From contig CAJTPF010000003.1 of the NCBI GenBank assembly GCA_910578175.1, positions 62,001 to 126,000 of the forward strand: a stretch of 64,000 nt of DNA. Reading direction: 5' to 3'. Below the pieces are notes generated by a model. That model worked only from the letters and a program-made list of their open reading frames with translations, searched no databases and was not told the DNA's origin. Made by a program: the position numbers and the translations under genes. The DNA comes from an uncultured Lachnospiraceae bacterium (GTDB lineage: Bacteria; Bacillota; Clostridia; Lachnospirales; Lachnospiraceae). Shown in pieces: positions 1-8,349 of the stretch (its first letter is position 1; the number at the start of each line of letters is the position of its first letter).

Positions 1-269
1 ATTCTCTGCAGCATGGCCTCTACTTCGCTTAACGCTCCTTCCGCCGTCTGGGTTACGGAAATTCCGTCTGCAGCATTCCTGCTGGCCTGCTCCAGTCCCT
101 TTATCTGGGTTTTCATCTTCTCCGAAATGGCCATTCCTGCTGCATCATCCTTGGAACGGTTAATTTTATATCCGGAAGATAATTTTTCTAACGATCCTCT
201 TAATTTTTTTTCCGATGCGGACAAATAACTTGCCGAAATCACCGCTGACATATTGGTTCCTAATATCAT
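1..269 (-). CDS. Flagellin, N-terminal part (cut by window edge)
   Basis: The reverse strand reads from an ATG at 269 through 89 codons of the conserved flagellin N-terminal (D0/D1) domain: it starts MILGTNMSAV and contains LEKLSSGYKINRSKDDAAGM, ISEKMKTQIKGLEQASRNA and TAEGALSEVE. These are the hallmark helices that polymerise in the flagellar filament core. The C-terminal part lies outside the window. A GGAAAGG ribosome site lies about 11 bases upstream. The first 25 residues differ from typical major flagellins, so this could be a minor flagellin. A sigma-28-like promoter precedes it. Confidence 0.9.
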   Translation of the reverse strand, partial: MILGTNMSAVISASYLSASEKKLRGSLEKLSSGYKINRSKDDAAGMAISEKMKTQIKGLEQASRNAADGISVTQTAEGALSEVEAMLQR

Positions 270-368
270 GTGCCAACCATCCTTTCCTGTGTATATCGGG
301 TTTTCTTTTTTATTTTCTGCCCTCCGTGGCACTATTCTCTTATATCAAATCCATTGAAACTACTATTG

Positions 369-396
369 TTATCGGATACTTCTCCGAAATTCCTTA
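369..396 (-). promoter_or_regulatory. Sigma-28-like flagellin promoter
   Basis: On the minus strand TCCGATAA (369-376) matches the sigma-28 -10 box GCCGATAA at seven of eight positions. It is preceded at 16 bases by TAAG (393-396), close to the TAAA -35 element. The -35 overlaps the TAA stop of the upstream gene. The predicted leader to the flagellin ATG is about 95 bases. Confidence 0.6.
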
Positions 397-3300
397 GTCA
401 TTACCCGAAACTTTTATAAAGTGAATAAATTTCTTCGCAAGCTGATACAACCTGTCTGTAGAAATCCCGTCTTCCTCCATAGCATTTTTACTTTCAGATC
501 TCTCTATATCTTCATCGGCAGAATCTGCAACCGTCATTCCTAAAATATGTATCTCTTCCTCAAACATCCGGGTGTTTCTCTCCAGCCGCTCCTTCAGTTC
601 CCGGCTGTCGGTCTGAACAGACATGGAAACACTCATTTTATATACCGTCAGTTCTCCGTGAATGAAGCCGAAACCCTCCGTTTCCATTTCAATCTCAACT
701 TTTCCTTTTTCATCTCTTCCGGTTTTCAGCGTCAGGTGAATAGTCGTATTCTCCCTGCCGATTTTTGTTGGTATATAGTATGACTTCTGTGAAGCGCTCT
801 TACGAATAAATGTTATCTGCCGGGTTCTGCCCCGAAGTTCCGCTACATCCAGCTTTCCCTCATATGAAGCCTGAGCGGTATGTTCCGCTGCCTGCTTCAT
901 CATCTTACCGTAAGCCTTTGAAAACTCTTCTTCTCCTTCCATACCATCCAGCAGTATCTCTCCGGTCTCATCCAGCTTATCGCTTTTTTCCTCCTCATCC
1001 GCTCCCAGCAGCTTCATCATTCCTTTTCCGTTTGCCGTCATCAGACCGGAGGCTGCCAGCAGATTGGAAATGCTCGGCGTGATCCCGCTTCCCATCAGGC
1101 TGTTGATCACTTTTTCCGATACAAACCTTGCCTCTGCATCTTCTTTTATGATTTCCTCATAATATGTCTTCATAACTTCTTCGTCCGCCTGTTCCTCCGG
1201 ATCGGCATACCACATCATCTGATTTACAAACTGCTCTAAAGACTGTTCTGTCCCCCCTTCTGCCGCTGAATGCTGTAATGTCTGGGGAGAGATCATATCC
1301 ATTCCCTTATTTACAAGGGTTTCCAGATAACGGCCTTCCAGATCATCCGCTGTATCCAGAGCATCATAGCCTGCCATCCGTTCCAGTTGGACATCCAGAT
1401 TATTTTCCGGAAGGATGCGCTGTTCAGTCAGTCCCGTCTCATCATCTATGGCTGCATCCAGATGTTTTCCAATGCTCCTTGCCGCCGTCAGCAGAGACTG
1501 GATCGTCAAAGTTCCTCCCTCTTTCACAAGTTCGCCAATCGCTCTTCGATCCGCTTTTTGTATGGTATTCAGGGCACGGTAAATTCCTATATAGGTTTTT
1601 CTGTCCTCTGGCGTAATCTCTTTCTTTTTATCCAGTTTCCACAAAAACTGACTGAATTTTTCGCCGGTATCCGCCTCAATCTGACTATTGATTTCATCCA
1701 GCTTATCATTCAGCTTTCTGATATCTGTTTTTAACGGGTTGATTCCGTTGGCAATCAGATATGCCGTGGTTTTCGGGGTCATATTGTCAATCAGACGGCT
1801 GACTTCCAGATCCAGTTCCTTTACCGTCAGCAGATTTTCCCTTGTGATCTCCATCTCGTTGTAAGCAAGTATTCTTGCCGCTCTCTGATTTTCCGGAGTT
1901 TCTTCCAGTTCCAGTTCCCTCAGAATATCGTCAATGCCGGCAAATGCCTTATGAATGGAATCTCCCAGATCTCCTCTCGGCCTGGTTCCCATGGTCTCAT
2001 AAGCAGAAACGGCCGCTTCCGTCAGAACGGACTTTGTACTATATTCCTGTTTTGCTCCTTCAATGCATATCTCCTGTACTTCAAATGCAATTTTCCCGGA
2101 CGCTACACTTCCGAGAACATAGGCCGAAGTATAAGAAAATTCCTGCATATAACCCATACTCGACCAGAATATCTCCCGGTTTTCGGAAACAAGCACGGAT
2201 TCCATATCCTGCTCCTGCAGTTCCATGACGGTTCCCGCACTGTAAAACATGGCATCCGCATAAATATCCTGCTGCTCCCTCAGCTCTGTTGCTATTTCCT
2301 GCAGCGAAGCGATCTGCAGATCAAATCCGTTCTTCAAAAGCAGTGCAAATCCGGAAACGCTCATGGTCATTTTAATTTCTATCAGGTATTGCTTTTCTGC
2401 ATATGCCCTCTGCCGGCTCTCCTGTTCCTGCTGTTGACGCCGTTCATTTCCTGCTGAAACGGTTTCCTCCTGTACTTTTTTCATGTTCAGAAGCGTAACT
2501 TCTTTTCCCTGGGATACAATTTCATCTATCTGTTCATCATTTCCGTTCTCAAATATTTCCACGGCTTCCGCTGCCTGCCGGATAATAGCATTACCAGACA
2601 CTTCTCCGTCTGTGGCGGACACTGCAGCTTTGGCAGAAATCCTGTCATTTCCCAGTCCCACTGCAATGCCTGCCGCCAGACCGGTAATCCACTGACTATC
2701 CGTCACGGCTTCCAGTCCCGCACCGGAATTCATTTCATTCATGCCATGAATTTCCTGCATTTTCATAATATTCGCTGCTGTCACCGGAATATGGTTTTCA
2801 AGCATCCATCTGGCATCCTGCATATTCTGCTGGTCTGCAGGTATACCTACGGCCTCCAGCTTTTCCGTGACATGTTCTGAAAGCTGTTTCCATTCCTCAT
2901 CACTAACGGAGCCAACGTGATATCCGTTTCCTGCATCCGCCCCGCTGTATTTTGCCTTATATACATTTTCAATGGAAACAGGCAGATTATTTTTCAGCAG
3001 ATAAGCAGACATTTCCGGCGTTATCTCTCCCAGTTCCTCTGCCATTTCCAGGCCTGACTCAATCTGTGCGATATTTTCCGCTGTTATGTTCAACCCCTGC
3101 TCTTTCAGCGCATTTGCAATCTCATATGTACGTCCCGTCTCACCGTACACGGCCCGTATATCGTCAATATCAATGCTTCCGTTTGGTACATAGTCTCTGC
3201 TATGTGCGGCCAGTTGGATTTCGATACGTTCCGCTACCGTAAGAAACGATCCGGGGTCTTCCTGATCCGGTATGATTCCTATCTTTTCAAACGCTTCATA

Positions 3301-3609
3301 GCTGTCTGCCGACACACTGTTGACAAAAGTATCAATTCCTTCTTTTACCTGTTCAAATGCATTGACTGTCTGCTGTCCGCTCCTGTTTTTTCCTGTTTCG
3401 TCCGGTAATATACAGTCCTGTTTCGTATAGTTCTCCCGTCCGGCGCCTGCGTAATATCTTGCGCCTTTCGTATATCCGGCGGCTGCCGTTTCCGTTCCTT
3501 CCGCTCCGCGGATCCCTCTTTCCTTCCTGCCATTTCGTTCCTCGTCGGAAAAAACACCGTTGAGTTTTAAAATATCCGCCAAAGATGCCGCATTTATATT
3601 CATGATCAT
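394..3609 (-). CDS. Large DUF6240-like protein with FliK-like C-terminus
   Basis: The protein is about 1071 residues, acidic and helical, with no signal peptide or membrane segment. A motif of the form 'xLxxNxIPVTxxNIxxMxE' recurs (near residues 170, 210, 275 and 600), as in Lachnospiraceae proteins labelled DUF6240; that family name is from memory. The last ~130 residues (IHLTLKTGRDEKGKVEIEME, then VQTDSRELKERLERN and EEEIHILGM) have the layout of the FliK hook-length C-terminal domain, where a beta sheet precedes a helix running into 'L...G'. Next to flagellin, a role in flagellar hook or rod assembly is plausible but inferred. An ATG at 3609 follows AAAGGA; an upstream GTG at 3645 has no ribosome site. 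ATG 3603 is also possible. Confidence 0.75.
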   Translation of the reverse strand: MIMNINAASLADILKLNGVFSDEERNGRKERGIRGAEGTETAAAGYTKGARYYAGAGRENYTKQDCILPDETGKNRSGQQTVNAFEQVKEGIDTFVNSVSADSYEAFEKIGIIPDQEDPGSFLTVAERIEIQLAAHSRDYVPNGSIDIDDIRAVYGETGRTYEIANALKEQGLNITAENIAQIESGLEMAEELGEITPEMSAYLLKNNLPVSIENVYKAKYSGADAGNGYHVGSVSDEEWKQLSEHVTEKLEAVGIPADQQNMQDARWMLENHIPVTAANIMKMQEIHGMNEMNSGAGLEAVTDSQWITGLAAGIAVGLGNDRISAKAAVSATDGEVSGNAIIRQAAEAVEIFENGNDEQIDEIVSQGKEVTLLNMKKVQEETVSAGNERRQQQEQESRQRAYAEKQYLIEIKMTMSVSGFALLLKNGFDLQIASLQEIATELREQQDIYADAMFYSAGTVMELQEQDMESVLVSENREIFWSSMGYMQEFSYTSAYVLGSVASGKIAFEVQEICIEGAKQEYSTKSVLTEAAVSAYETMGTRPRGDLGDSIHKAFAGIDDILRELELEETPENQRAARILAYNEMEITRENLLTVKELDLEVSRLIDNMTPKTTAYLIANGINPLKTDIRKLNDKLDEINSQIEADTGEKFSQFLWKLDKKKEITPEDRKTYIGIYRALNTIQKADRRAIGELVKEGGTLTIQSLLTAARSIGKHLDAAIDDETGLTEQRILPENNLDVQLERMAGYDALDTADDLEGRYLETLVNKGMDMISPQTLQHSAAEGGTEQSLEQFVNQMMWYADPEEQADEEVMKTYYEEIIKEDAEARFVSEKVINSLMGSGITPSISNLLAASGLMTANGKGMMKLLGADEEEKSDKLDETGEILLDGMEGEEEFSKAYGKMMKQAAEHTAQASYEGKLDVAELRGRTRQITFIRKSASQKSYYIPTKIGRENTTIHLTLKTGRDEKGKVEIEMETEGFGFIHGELTVYKMSVSMSVQTDSRELKERLERNTRMFEEEIHILGMTVADSADEDIERSESKNAMEEDGISTDRLYQLAKKFIHFIKVSGND

Positions 3610-3680
3610 CCTTATCCTTTCCGCTCTTTTTTCTGCCTGTCCCACCGTACAAACACGCTGTGATCAATTTTCTTTAATAT

Positions 3681-3708
3681 ATATCGGAGAGTTTTCGGAT
3701 TTAATAAA
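3681..3708 (-). promoter_or_regulatory. Candidate sigma-28-like promoter of the FliK-like gene
   Basis: The minus strand shows TCCGATAT (3681-3688), sharing TCCGATA with the flagellin promoter, preceded at 16 bases by a poor -35 match TTTA (3705-3708). It lies about 70 bases upstream of the start codon. The rest of the 3610-3872 gap holds a GCAGGC/GCCTGC hairpin (3729-3745) that may end the upstream gene, and an 18-base AT palindrome (3762-3779). Confidence 0.35.
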
Positions 3709-3872
3709 GTACAAATCTATATATGTAAGCAGGCGCCAGGCCTGCAATCTATTTAAAGCACAGATTATATATATAATCTAATGCGAATTTTTCCATTTAC
3801 CGTTTTCAATGGAAATCTTCTATATACCATATAATATTCCGTTAACCTTAAATAGTTCCAAATAAATCTTTT

Positions 3873-4709
3873 TTATTCCAGATAATCCAGCGGATCTACC
3901 GGCGTTCCTGCCTGTGTGAGTTTCAGATAAATATTGGCGCCTTCTCTGACATAGTATTTGCTGGGTTCGGCTACACTGGCGATCTTTTGTGCCTGTTCCA
4001 CCAGATCGCCCTTATTCACACATATATCTGCCAACTGTCCGTAAGTGATCTCATAATCATCACCAAGGCTCATCACGATATAATTTCCGATCTCGGCATC
4101 CGTTCCGATGTCTTTTACATATCCCTTTGCTGCAGATACTACATTCATCCCCAGTTCTCCCTGAATTATCATTGCAGGATTACATCTGTAGCTGTCCAGC
4201 GTCGGAAAATAAATGGTATTTTCCATATTAAATCCTAAGATCACATTTCCTTCCACCGGCCACATAAGTATGCTTTCCTGATTAAAACTGAGGGAAACCG
4301 CCGGTATATCGACCTGTTGCGTATCCGGTGTTTCATTTTGCACCGGCTGGGTTTCATTCTGCGGCGGCGGAGTCTCCCGCACACTGTTTGCCGTTGTTTC
4401 GGCAGGTACCGTTGTCTGCGGTTCCGGCTTTGTTACGGATTCAGTGACCGGTTCCGTCTGCTGTGTCGGTCTGTTTACCTTGGAATTGACGCTTTCTCCT
4501 TCTCCGTCAGTTCCGCTGGTTGCAGCATCGGCTGAATTCGTGGTTTCATTCAGATTAATGATATCATCCGAATTATCTTTTTCCTTCCCTGAATCACGCT
4601 TGGAAAATGCTGCCGCCCCCCATATGACCGCCGACAGACATACCATACATATCAGCAGTACCATTACAAATTCCTTTTTTTTCTGCTTTCTGACAAAATT
4701 ATTTTGCAT
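3873..4709 (-). CDS. Membrane-anchored M23/SpoIIQ-like protein, catalytically degenerate
   Basis: The protein has 278 residues: a short basic N-terminus, one membrane segment (about 15-35), a low-complexity Thr/Pro/Glu linker (40-135) and a C-terminal LytM/M23 fold (about 145-278). The fold is marked by MWPVEGNVILGF, a G-NVVSAAKGYV strand, IGNYIVMS, V-KGDLV and GTPVDPLDYLE. The metal-binding HxxxD and HLH motifs of active M23 peptidases are absent: the HLHF position reads NIYLKL and the first His region reads IIQGELGM. The shape matches SpoIIQ, the forespore half of the engulfment channel, and B. subtilis SpoIIQ is likewise degenerate. A SpoIID-like gene lies 3 kb away. Assignment to SpoIIQ rather than another M23 scaffold is inference. 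Confidence 0.7.
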   Translation of the reverse strand: MQNNFVRKQKKKEFVMVLLICMVCLSAVIWGAAAFSKRDSGKEKDNSDDIINLNETTNSADAATSGTDGEGESVNSKVNRPTQQTEPVTESVTKPEPQTTVPAETTANSVRETPPPQNETQPVQNETPDTQQVDIPAVSLSFNQESILMWPVEGNVILGFNMENTIYFPTLDSYRCNPAMIIQGELGMNVVSAAKGYVKDIGTDAEIGNYIVMSLGDDYEITYGQLADICVNKGDLVEQAQKIASVAEPSKYYVREGANIYLKLTQAGTPVDPLDYLE

Positions 4710-4820
4710 AACCTTATTAACCTCATTTCTGGAAAATATTTATCCGAAAATTGCGGATGTCTCTATATCCTTTTGTTTATGCAAATAGTCTTTCCACTTC
4801 TGCAGATTTTATTCACTGAG

Positions 4821-4863
4821 TATTTTTCAGGCGACCGTGAAAAACTGTTTTCACGGTCGCCTG
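4821..4863 (-). terminator. Rho-independent terminator after cardiolipin synthase
   Basis: CAGGCGACCGTGAAAA pairs with TTTTCACGGTCGCCTG (4828-4863) in a near-perfect 16-bp stem with a tiny loop, followed on the minus strand by five T. It sits immediately downstream of the stop codon at 4867. Confidence 0.9.
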
Positions 4864-4866
4864 ATA

Positions 4867-6339
4867 TTACATAAGCGGAGCCAGCAGCCGGGATATCTGT
4901 TCCTTTATTCTGATGGGCAGGCTTCTTCTTTCATAATTATATTTTGTAAGTTCCGAACAATGCTCCAAATCTTTTAGAAATGCTGCTTCCAGACATTCGG
5001 ACAACTGTCGGTCGTAGATTACGGCATTCACTTCAAAATTCAATGCAAAACTTCTCATATCCATATTCGCCGTACCATAACAGCTGACGATACCGTCCAC
5101 CACCATTCCTTTCGCGTGGAGAAATCCGTTGTCATAACAGTATATCCTGGCACCTGATTCCAGCAGGTCTCCGGAATAAGAATAAGTGACCCAGTATACG
5201 AACGGATGGTCCGGCTTGCACGGAATCATCACTTTCACGTCTATTCCCGACATTGCCGCTATATTCAATGCCTGCAGAACGGCTTCATCCGGTATAAAAT
5301 ACGGAGTCTGTATATATATGCTCTTTTTTGCCTTATTGATCAGCCTTAAGTAATTATCCCGGATTTCCTGCCGCTTGGAATCGGGACCGCTGCTTATGAT
5401 CTGGATTCCCATTCTGCCGGGATCTTTTGAAATATATTTTTCAAAATACTTTTCCTCTTTAAATAAATTTTCTTTCGTGGCGTAATTCCAGTCCAATACA
5501 AAACGAACTTGTAAGTCGGTTACCGCATCCCCGCTTATTTTCAGATGGGTGTCCCTCCAATAACCAAATTTCTTTTTTCTGCCCAGATATTCTTCTCCTA
5601 CATTAAATCCCCCTACATATCCGGTCTTACCGTCAATAACCACGATCTTTCTATGATTCCTGTAATTAAATCTCAGATTCAGTCTGCCCAATATGGGCGG
5701 AAAGAATACTCCGACTTTTATTCCGGCGTTCTTCATTCGTTTAATATTTTTTTTGCTGATAAACCGTCCTCCCATGCCGTCATACAGAACCCTGACTTCT
5801 ACTCCTCCATTTGCCTTTTCTTCCAGAACGTCCAAAATCCTGTCCAGTAATTCACCTTTACTCATAATATAATATTGTATATGAATAAATTTCCTGGCGT
5901 TTTTCATTTCACCAATCAGATCATTAAATTTTTCATTGCCGTCGGTAAATATTTCAACATTATTATTTTTGGAATATATAGCCCCGTTCGCTTCCAGATT
6001 ATATAGTACCAGATCGGAATATTCCCTGTGTTCCCCATCCAGTTCGATTTTCTTCTGCCGTATGAAATCTTCCTGGGTTTTTATGGCGCCGTTCAGTTCA
6101 TCCTCAATCTCTTTCGTCCGAAACATTTTTGTTTTCCGATAGTCATGCCCGATGACAAGATATAAAAAGAAACCTAAAATCGGAATAAAATATAGCAGCA
6201 GCAGCCATGCCCAAACCGATGTAGGGTTCCGGCGCTGAAAAAATACAATGGTAATTCCTAAAATAATGTTAATGTAAAATGTGTTGTCTTTTATCCAAAA
6301 CCATATGATACTTATGATGTCAAAGATTTTATCTGTCAT
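4867..6339 (-). CDS. cls: Cardiolipin synthase
   Basis: The protein has 490 residues, the usual length of bacterial ClsA-type enzymes. Two N-terminal membrane helices (about 15-60) precede two phospholipase D domains, each with an HKD motif: NHRKIVVIDG near residue 230 and LHAKGMVVDG near residue 400, followed by GTANMDMRSF. It condenses two phosphatidylglycerols into cardiolipin and glycerol at the membrane. An AAGGTGG site precedes the ATG. It is transcribed alone, with a strong terminator after it. Confidence 0.93.
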   Translation of the reverse strand: MTDKIFDIISIIWFWIKDNTFYINIILGITIVFFQRRNPTSVWAWLLLLYFIPILGFFLYLVIGHDYRKTKMFRTKEIEDELNGAIKTQEDFIRQKKIELDGEHREYSDLVLYNLEANGAIYSKNNNVEIFTDGNEKFNDLIGEMKNARKFIHIQYYIMSKGELLDRILDVLEEKANGGVEVRVLYDGMGGRFISKKNIKRMKNAGIKVGVFFPPILGRLNLRFNYRNHRKIVVIDGKTGYVGGFNVGEEYLGRKKKFGYWRDTHLKISGDAVTDLQVRFVLDWNYATKENLFKEEKYFEKYISKDPGRMGIQIISSGPDSKRQEIRDNYLRLINKAKKSIYIQTPYFIPDEAVLQALNIAAMSGIDVKVMIPCKPDHPFVYWVTYSYSGDLLESGARIYCYDNGFLHAKGMVVDGIVSCYGTANMDMRSFALNFEVNAVIYDRQLSECLEAAFLKDLEHCSELTKYNYERRSLPIRIKEQISRLLAPLM

Positions 6340-6546
6340 TTACGTCCACCTTGCTTTCTTTCTCTTGTATATAACTAGTATATCATAAGGGAGGAATTTT
6401 GAAACATGTTTTGGGATGTTTTTTGACCTGGCGGGCAGGACACAGGGAGTGAAAGGCTTCGGACTTCCTTCCGCCAGCAGCGGAACATTCTGACTAATCT
6501 CACCGGACATGACTGCGTCCGTTCTGCCAAATCATAATTTTTTTCA

Positions 6547-6575
6547 TTGCATTTTGTCCATAAAAATGTTACAAT
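6547..6575 (+). promoter_or_regulatory. Sigma-70-type promoter in the 6340-6662 gap
   Basis: TTGCAT (6547-6552), a 17-base spacer and TACAAT (6570-6575) lie about 85 bases upstream of the gene at 6663. Nothing else is recognisable in the roughly 320-base divergent gap between cls and that gene. Confidence 0.55.
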
Positions 6576-6662
6576 ATTTACCAACATTGCCCTTTCTATA
6601 CATAGTATTACGGCAATTTGAAAATCTAACCATGTATATCATGTATACAGAATGGAGGAACA

Positions 6663-7184
6663 ATGAATCCGCTTATAATAATATTGATAGTATTAGCAGT
6701 TTTAGTGGTTATCCTGGGCGTATTATATTTTGTGGGCCGGAAGGCAGAGAAAAAATCGGCCTCCCAGCGGGAAACCATGGAAGCGCAGGCGCAGACAATG
6801 TCTTTTTTCGTTATAGACAAGAAACGGGTGAAGTTATCAGAATCCGGTCTCCCAAAAATCGTAATGGAACAGACACCAAAATATTTAAGGCGGGCAAAAC
6901 TTCCGATCATCAAAGTAAAAGTCGGACCAAAAGTAATGTCTTTGATCTGTGACGACCAGGTATATAAAACCATTTTACCGAAACAGGAAGTAAAAGCATC
7001 CGTCAGCGGCATTTATGTTTTATCTGCCAAGAGAATCCGAGGACCGCTTCCGGAACCGAAAAAGAGCAAAAAAGAATTGCGTGAAGAAAAGAAAGCTGCT
7101 AAGGCGGCTGCAAAAGAAGCTGAAGAAAAAGCCGCACTGAAAGCGGCTACAAAAGCCGAAAAGAAAACGGCGAATAAAAAATAA
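6663..7184 (+). CDS. Small single-pass membrane protein with Lys/Ala tail
   Basis: This 173-residue protein was not recognised. An N-terminal membrane helix (about 3-25) is followed by a cytoplasmic globular part (40-120) rich in beta-prone stretches such as LPIIKVKVGPKVMSLICDD and TILPKQEVKASVSGIYVLSA. The C-terminal 50 residues are almost only Lys, Ala and Glu, predicted as a charged helix or disordered tail that could contact nucleic acid or ribosomes. The start is set by GGAGGAACA six bases before the ATG. It is monocistronic: promoter at 6547, terminator at 7201. It is the only plus-strand gene in the first 25 kb. Confidence 0.8.
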   Translation: MNPLIIILIVLAVLVVILGVLYFVGRKAEKKSASQRETMEAQAQTMSFFVIDKKRVKLSESGLPKIVMEQTPKYLRRAKLPIIKVKVGPKVMSLICDDQVYKTILPKQEVKASVSGIYVLSAKRIRGPLPEPKKSKKELREEKKAAKAAAKEAEEKAALKAATKAEKKTANKK

Positions 7185-7200
7185 GATTTAACGGGATATA

Positions 7201-7253
7201 AAGACGGAACCGGATATGAATGTTATCGCTCATATCCGGTTCCGTCTTTTCTT
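7201..7253 (+). terminator. Strong terminator between convergent genes
   Basis: A perfect 19-bp inverted repeat (AAGACGGAACCGGATATGA and its complement, loop ATGTTATCGC) is followed on the plus strand by TTTTCTT. It ends the gene at 6663 and could also work for the minus-strand gene at 7293, where the T tract is weaker. Confidence 0.9.
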
Positions 7254-7292
7254 CCGGCTGTCTGCACAAAAAATGCAACGGATATTTCCTTG

Positions 7293-8222
7293 TCACGGTT
7301 TTTCGCTGACTATCTCTGCCCCGTTGTAATAATGCCGGATAATATCCATATATCCGCTCCCCTGTTCCGCCATTTTTTTTGCGCCGAAAAGACTGAGTCC
7401 TTTGCCGCTGCCGATTCCCTTGCTGACCATCTTGATCCCTTCTGCAAACTCTTCCACCGTATAAGAACCGGAAACCAGAGAAAACATTTTCATAAAATCC
7501 TCACCGGAAATCACCGCTTCTCCCACGGAAACCGTTTTGACATAATTGCTGTTTTCGCACTTATTTACAGTTATTTTGGTTATCAGTTCTTCCGGCTTTA
7601 ATTCAACGCCACAGCCGTCTTTTAATCTGGCGATCACTTCCTCTTTTGTAAAATAAGTTATTCCCAGATAATTATCTGCAGATATATCCATACTGCTTTC
7701 TACCGGTTTTAAATAGGGCTGTTCTCCCTCACAGGTAGTTCCCTCGCTGATCTCATGATAATAGGGATGGATCAGTTGTCCTTCATACTTTATGACCTGC
7801 ATCTCCGTATTCGTGATAAGTTTATTGGTGTAATTATAAAGTTTTTCATAATCCCTGCCCCATTCCTTCTCCAAATCCGCATATGTCGTATATGGAAGTC
7901 CAAGTTCACTGCCGCTGATTTCGTTATTTTGTCCCATTTTCAACATTATATAAGTACGGATGATAAGAATCTGGGCCTTCAGCGCCTCCTCTTCATATTC
8001 ATAGGGCAGCATGGCATATAAAACACATGGTATAAATTCCTCCATATCCAGTTTTACGCCATCATTCAGTACTATGGTTCTTCCGCTTAATTTTGGTGTA
8101 TAGATACGGCCGGTGTCTGATCTGATTTTTGCGCAGGTGACTATATAAGGAAACAATATTGAAAAAATAATCATTGCTGTCATACATAATATGCTTTTCC
8201 TATATGTTAACGTTGTCCCCAT
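7293..8222 (-). CDS. SpoIID/LytB-domain protein, active site degenerate
   Basis: This 309-residue protein has an N-terminal membrane anchor (about 10-32) and then a SpoIID domain: EEALKAQILIIRTYIM, HPYYHEISEGTT, and near the C-terminus GLSLFGAKKMAEQGSGYMD followed by HYYNGAEI. SpoIID is the peptidoglycan lytic transglycosylase that drives mother-cell engulfment in sporulation. The catalytic Glu lies in the motif AAEMP; here that stretch reads YAMLP, so the Glu is Met. The second conserved patch GHGVGMSQ.GA reads GSGKGLSLFGA, losing His and Gln. The fold is kept but transglycosylase activity is unlikely. GGAGTG precedes the ATG. It could pair with the equally degenerate M23 protein at 3873-4709. 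Confidence 0.85.
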   Translation of the reverse strand: MGTTLTYRKSILCMTAMIIFSILFPYIVTCAKIRSDTGRIYTPKLSGRTIVLNDGVKLDMEEFIPCVLYAMLPYEYEEEALKAQILIIRTYIMLKMGQNNEISGSELGLPYTTYADLEKEWGRDYEKLYNYTNKLITNTEMQVIKYEGQLIHPYYHEISEGTTCEGEQPYLKPVESSMDISADNYLGITYFTKEEVIARLKDGCGVELKPEELITKITVNKCENSNYVKTVSVGEAVISGEDFMKMFSLVSGSYTVEEFAEGIKMVSKGIGSGKGLSLFGAKKMAEQGSGYMDIIRHYYNGAEIVSEKP

Positions 8223-8300
8223 ACTTCACACTCCTATCCATACACATTTTCAAATTGCACTTTAAAATATATCTATGAAGCAAAATCCGGTTTTATGATA

Positions 8301-8332
8301 TATAAAAAGAAGAGACCATACCGGTCCCTTCT
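8301..8332 (-). terminator. Terminator after glycogen phosphorylase
   Basis: AGAAGAGACC (8308-8317) pairs with GGTCCCTTCT (8323-8332) with one mismatch. The minus strand continues into TTTTTATAT. It lies 18 bases beyond the glgP stop codon. Confidence 0.85.
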
Positions 8333-8349
8333 CTCAAACTGATATTCTG

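Noticed and set aside
1951..2457. 168-codon plus-strand frame inside the FliK-like gene
   Set aside because: Antisense to an unbroken 1071-codon gene; composition is that of a reverse-frame shadow.
7293..8222. Possible sporulation operon linking cls and the SpoIID-like gene
   Set aside because: A plus-strand gene and a strong terminator separate them; no shared transcript is possible.
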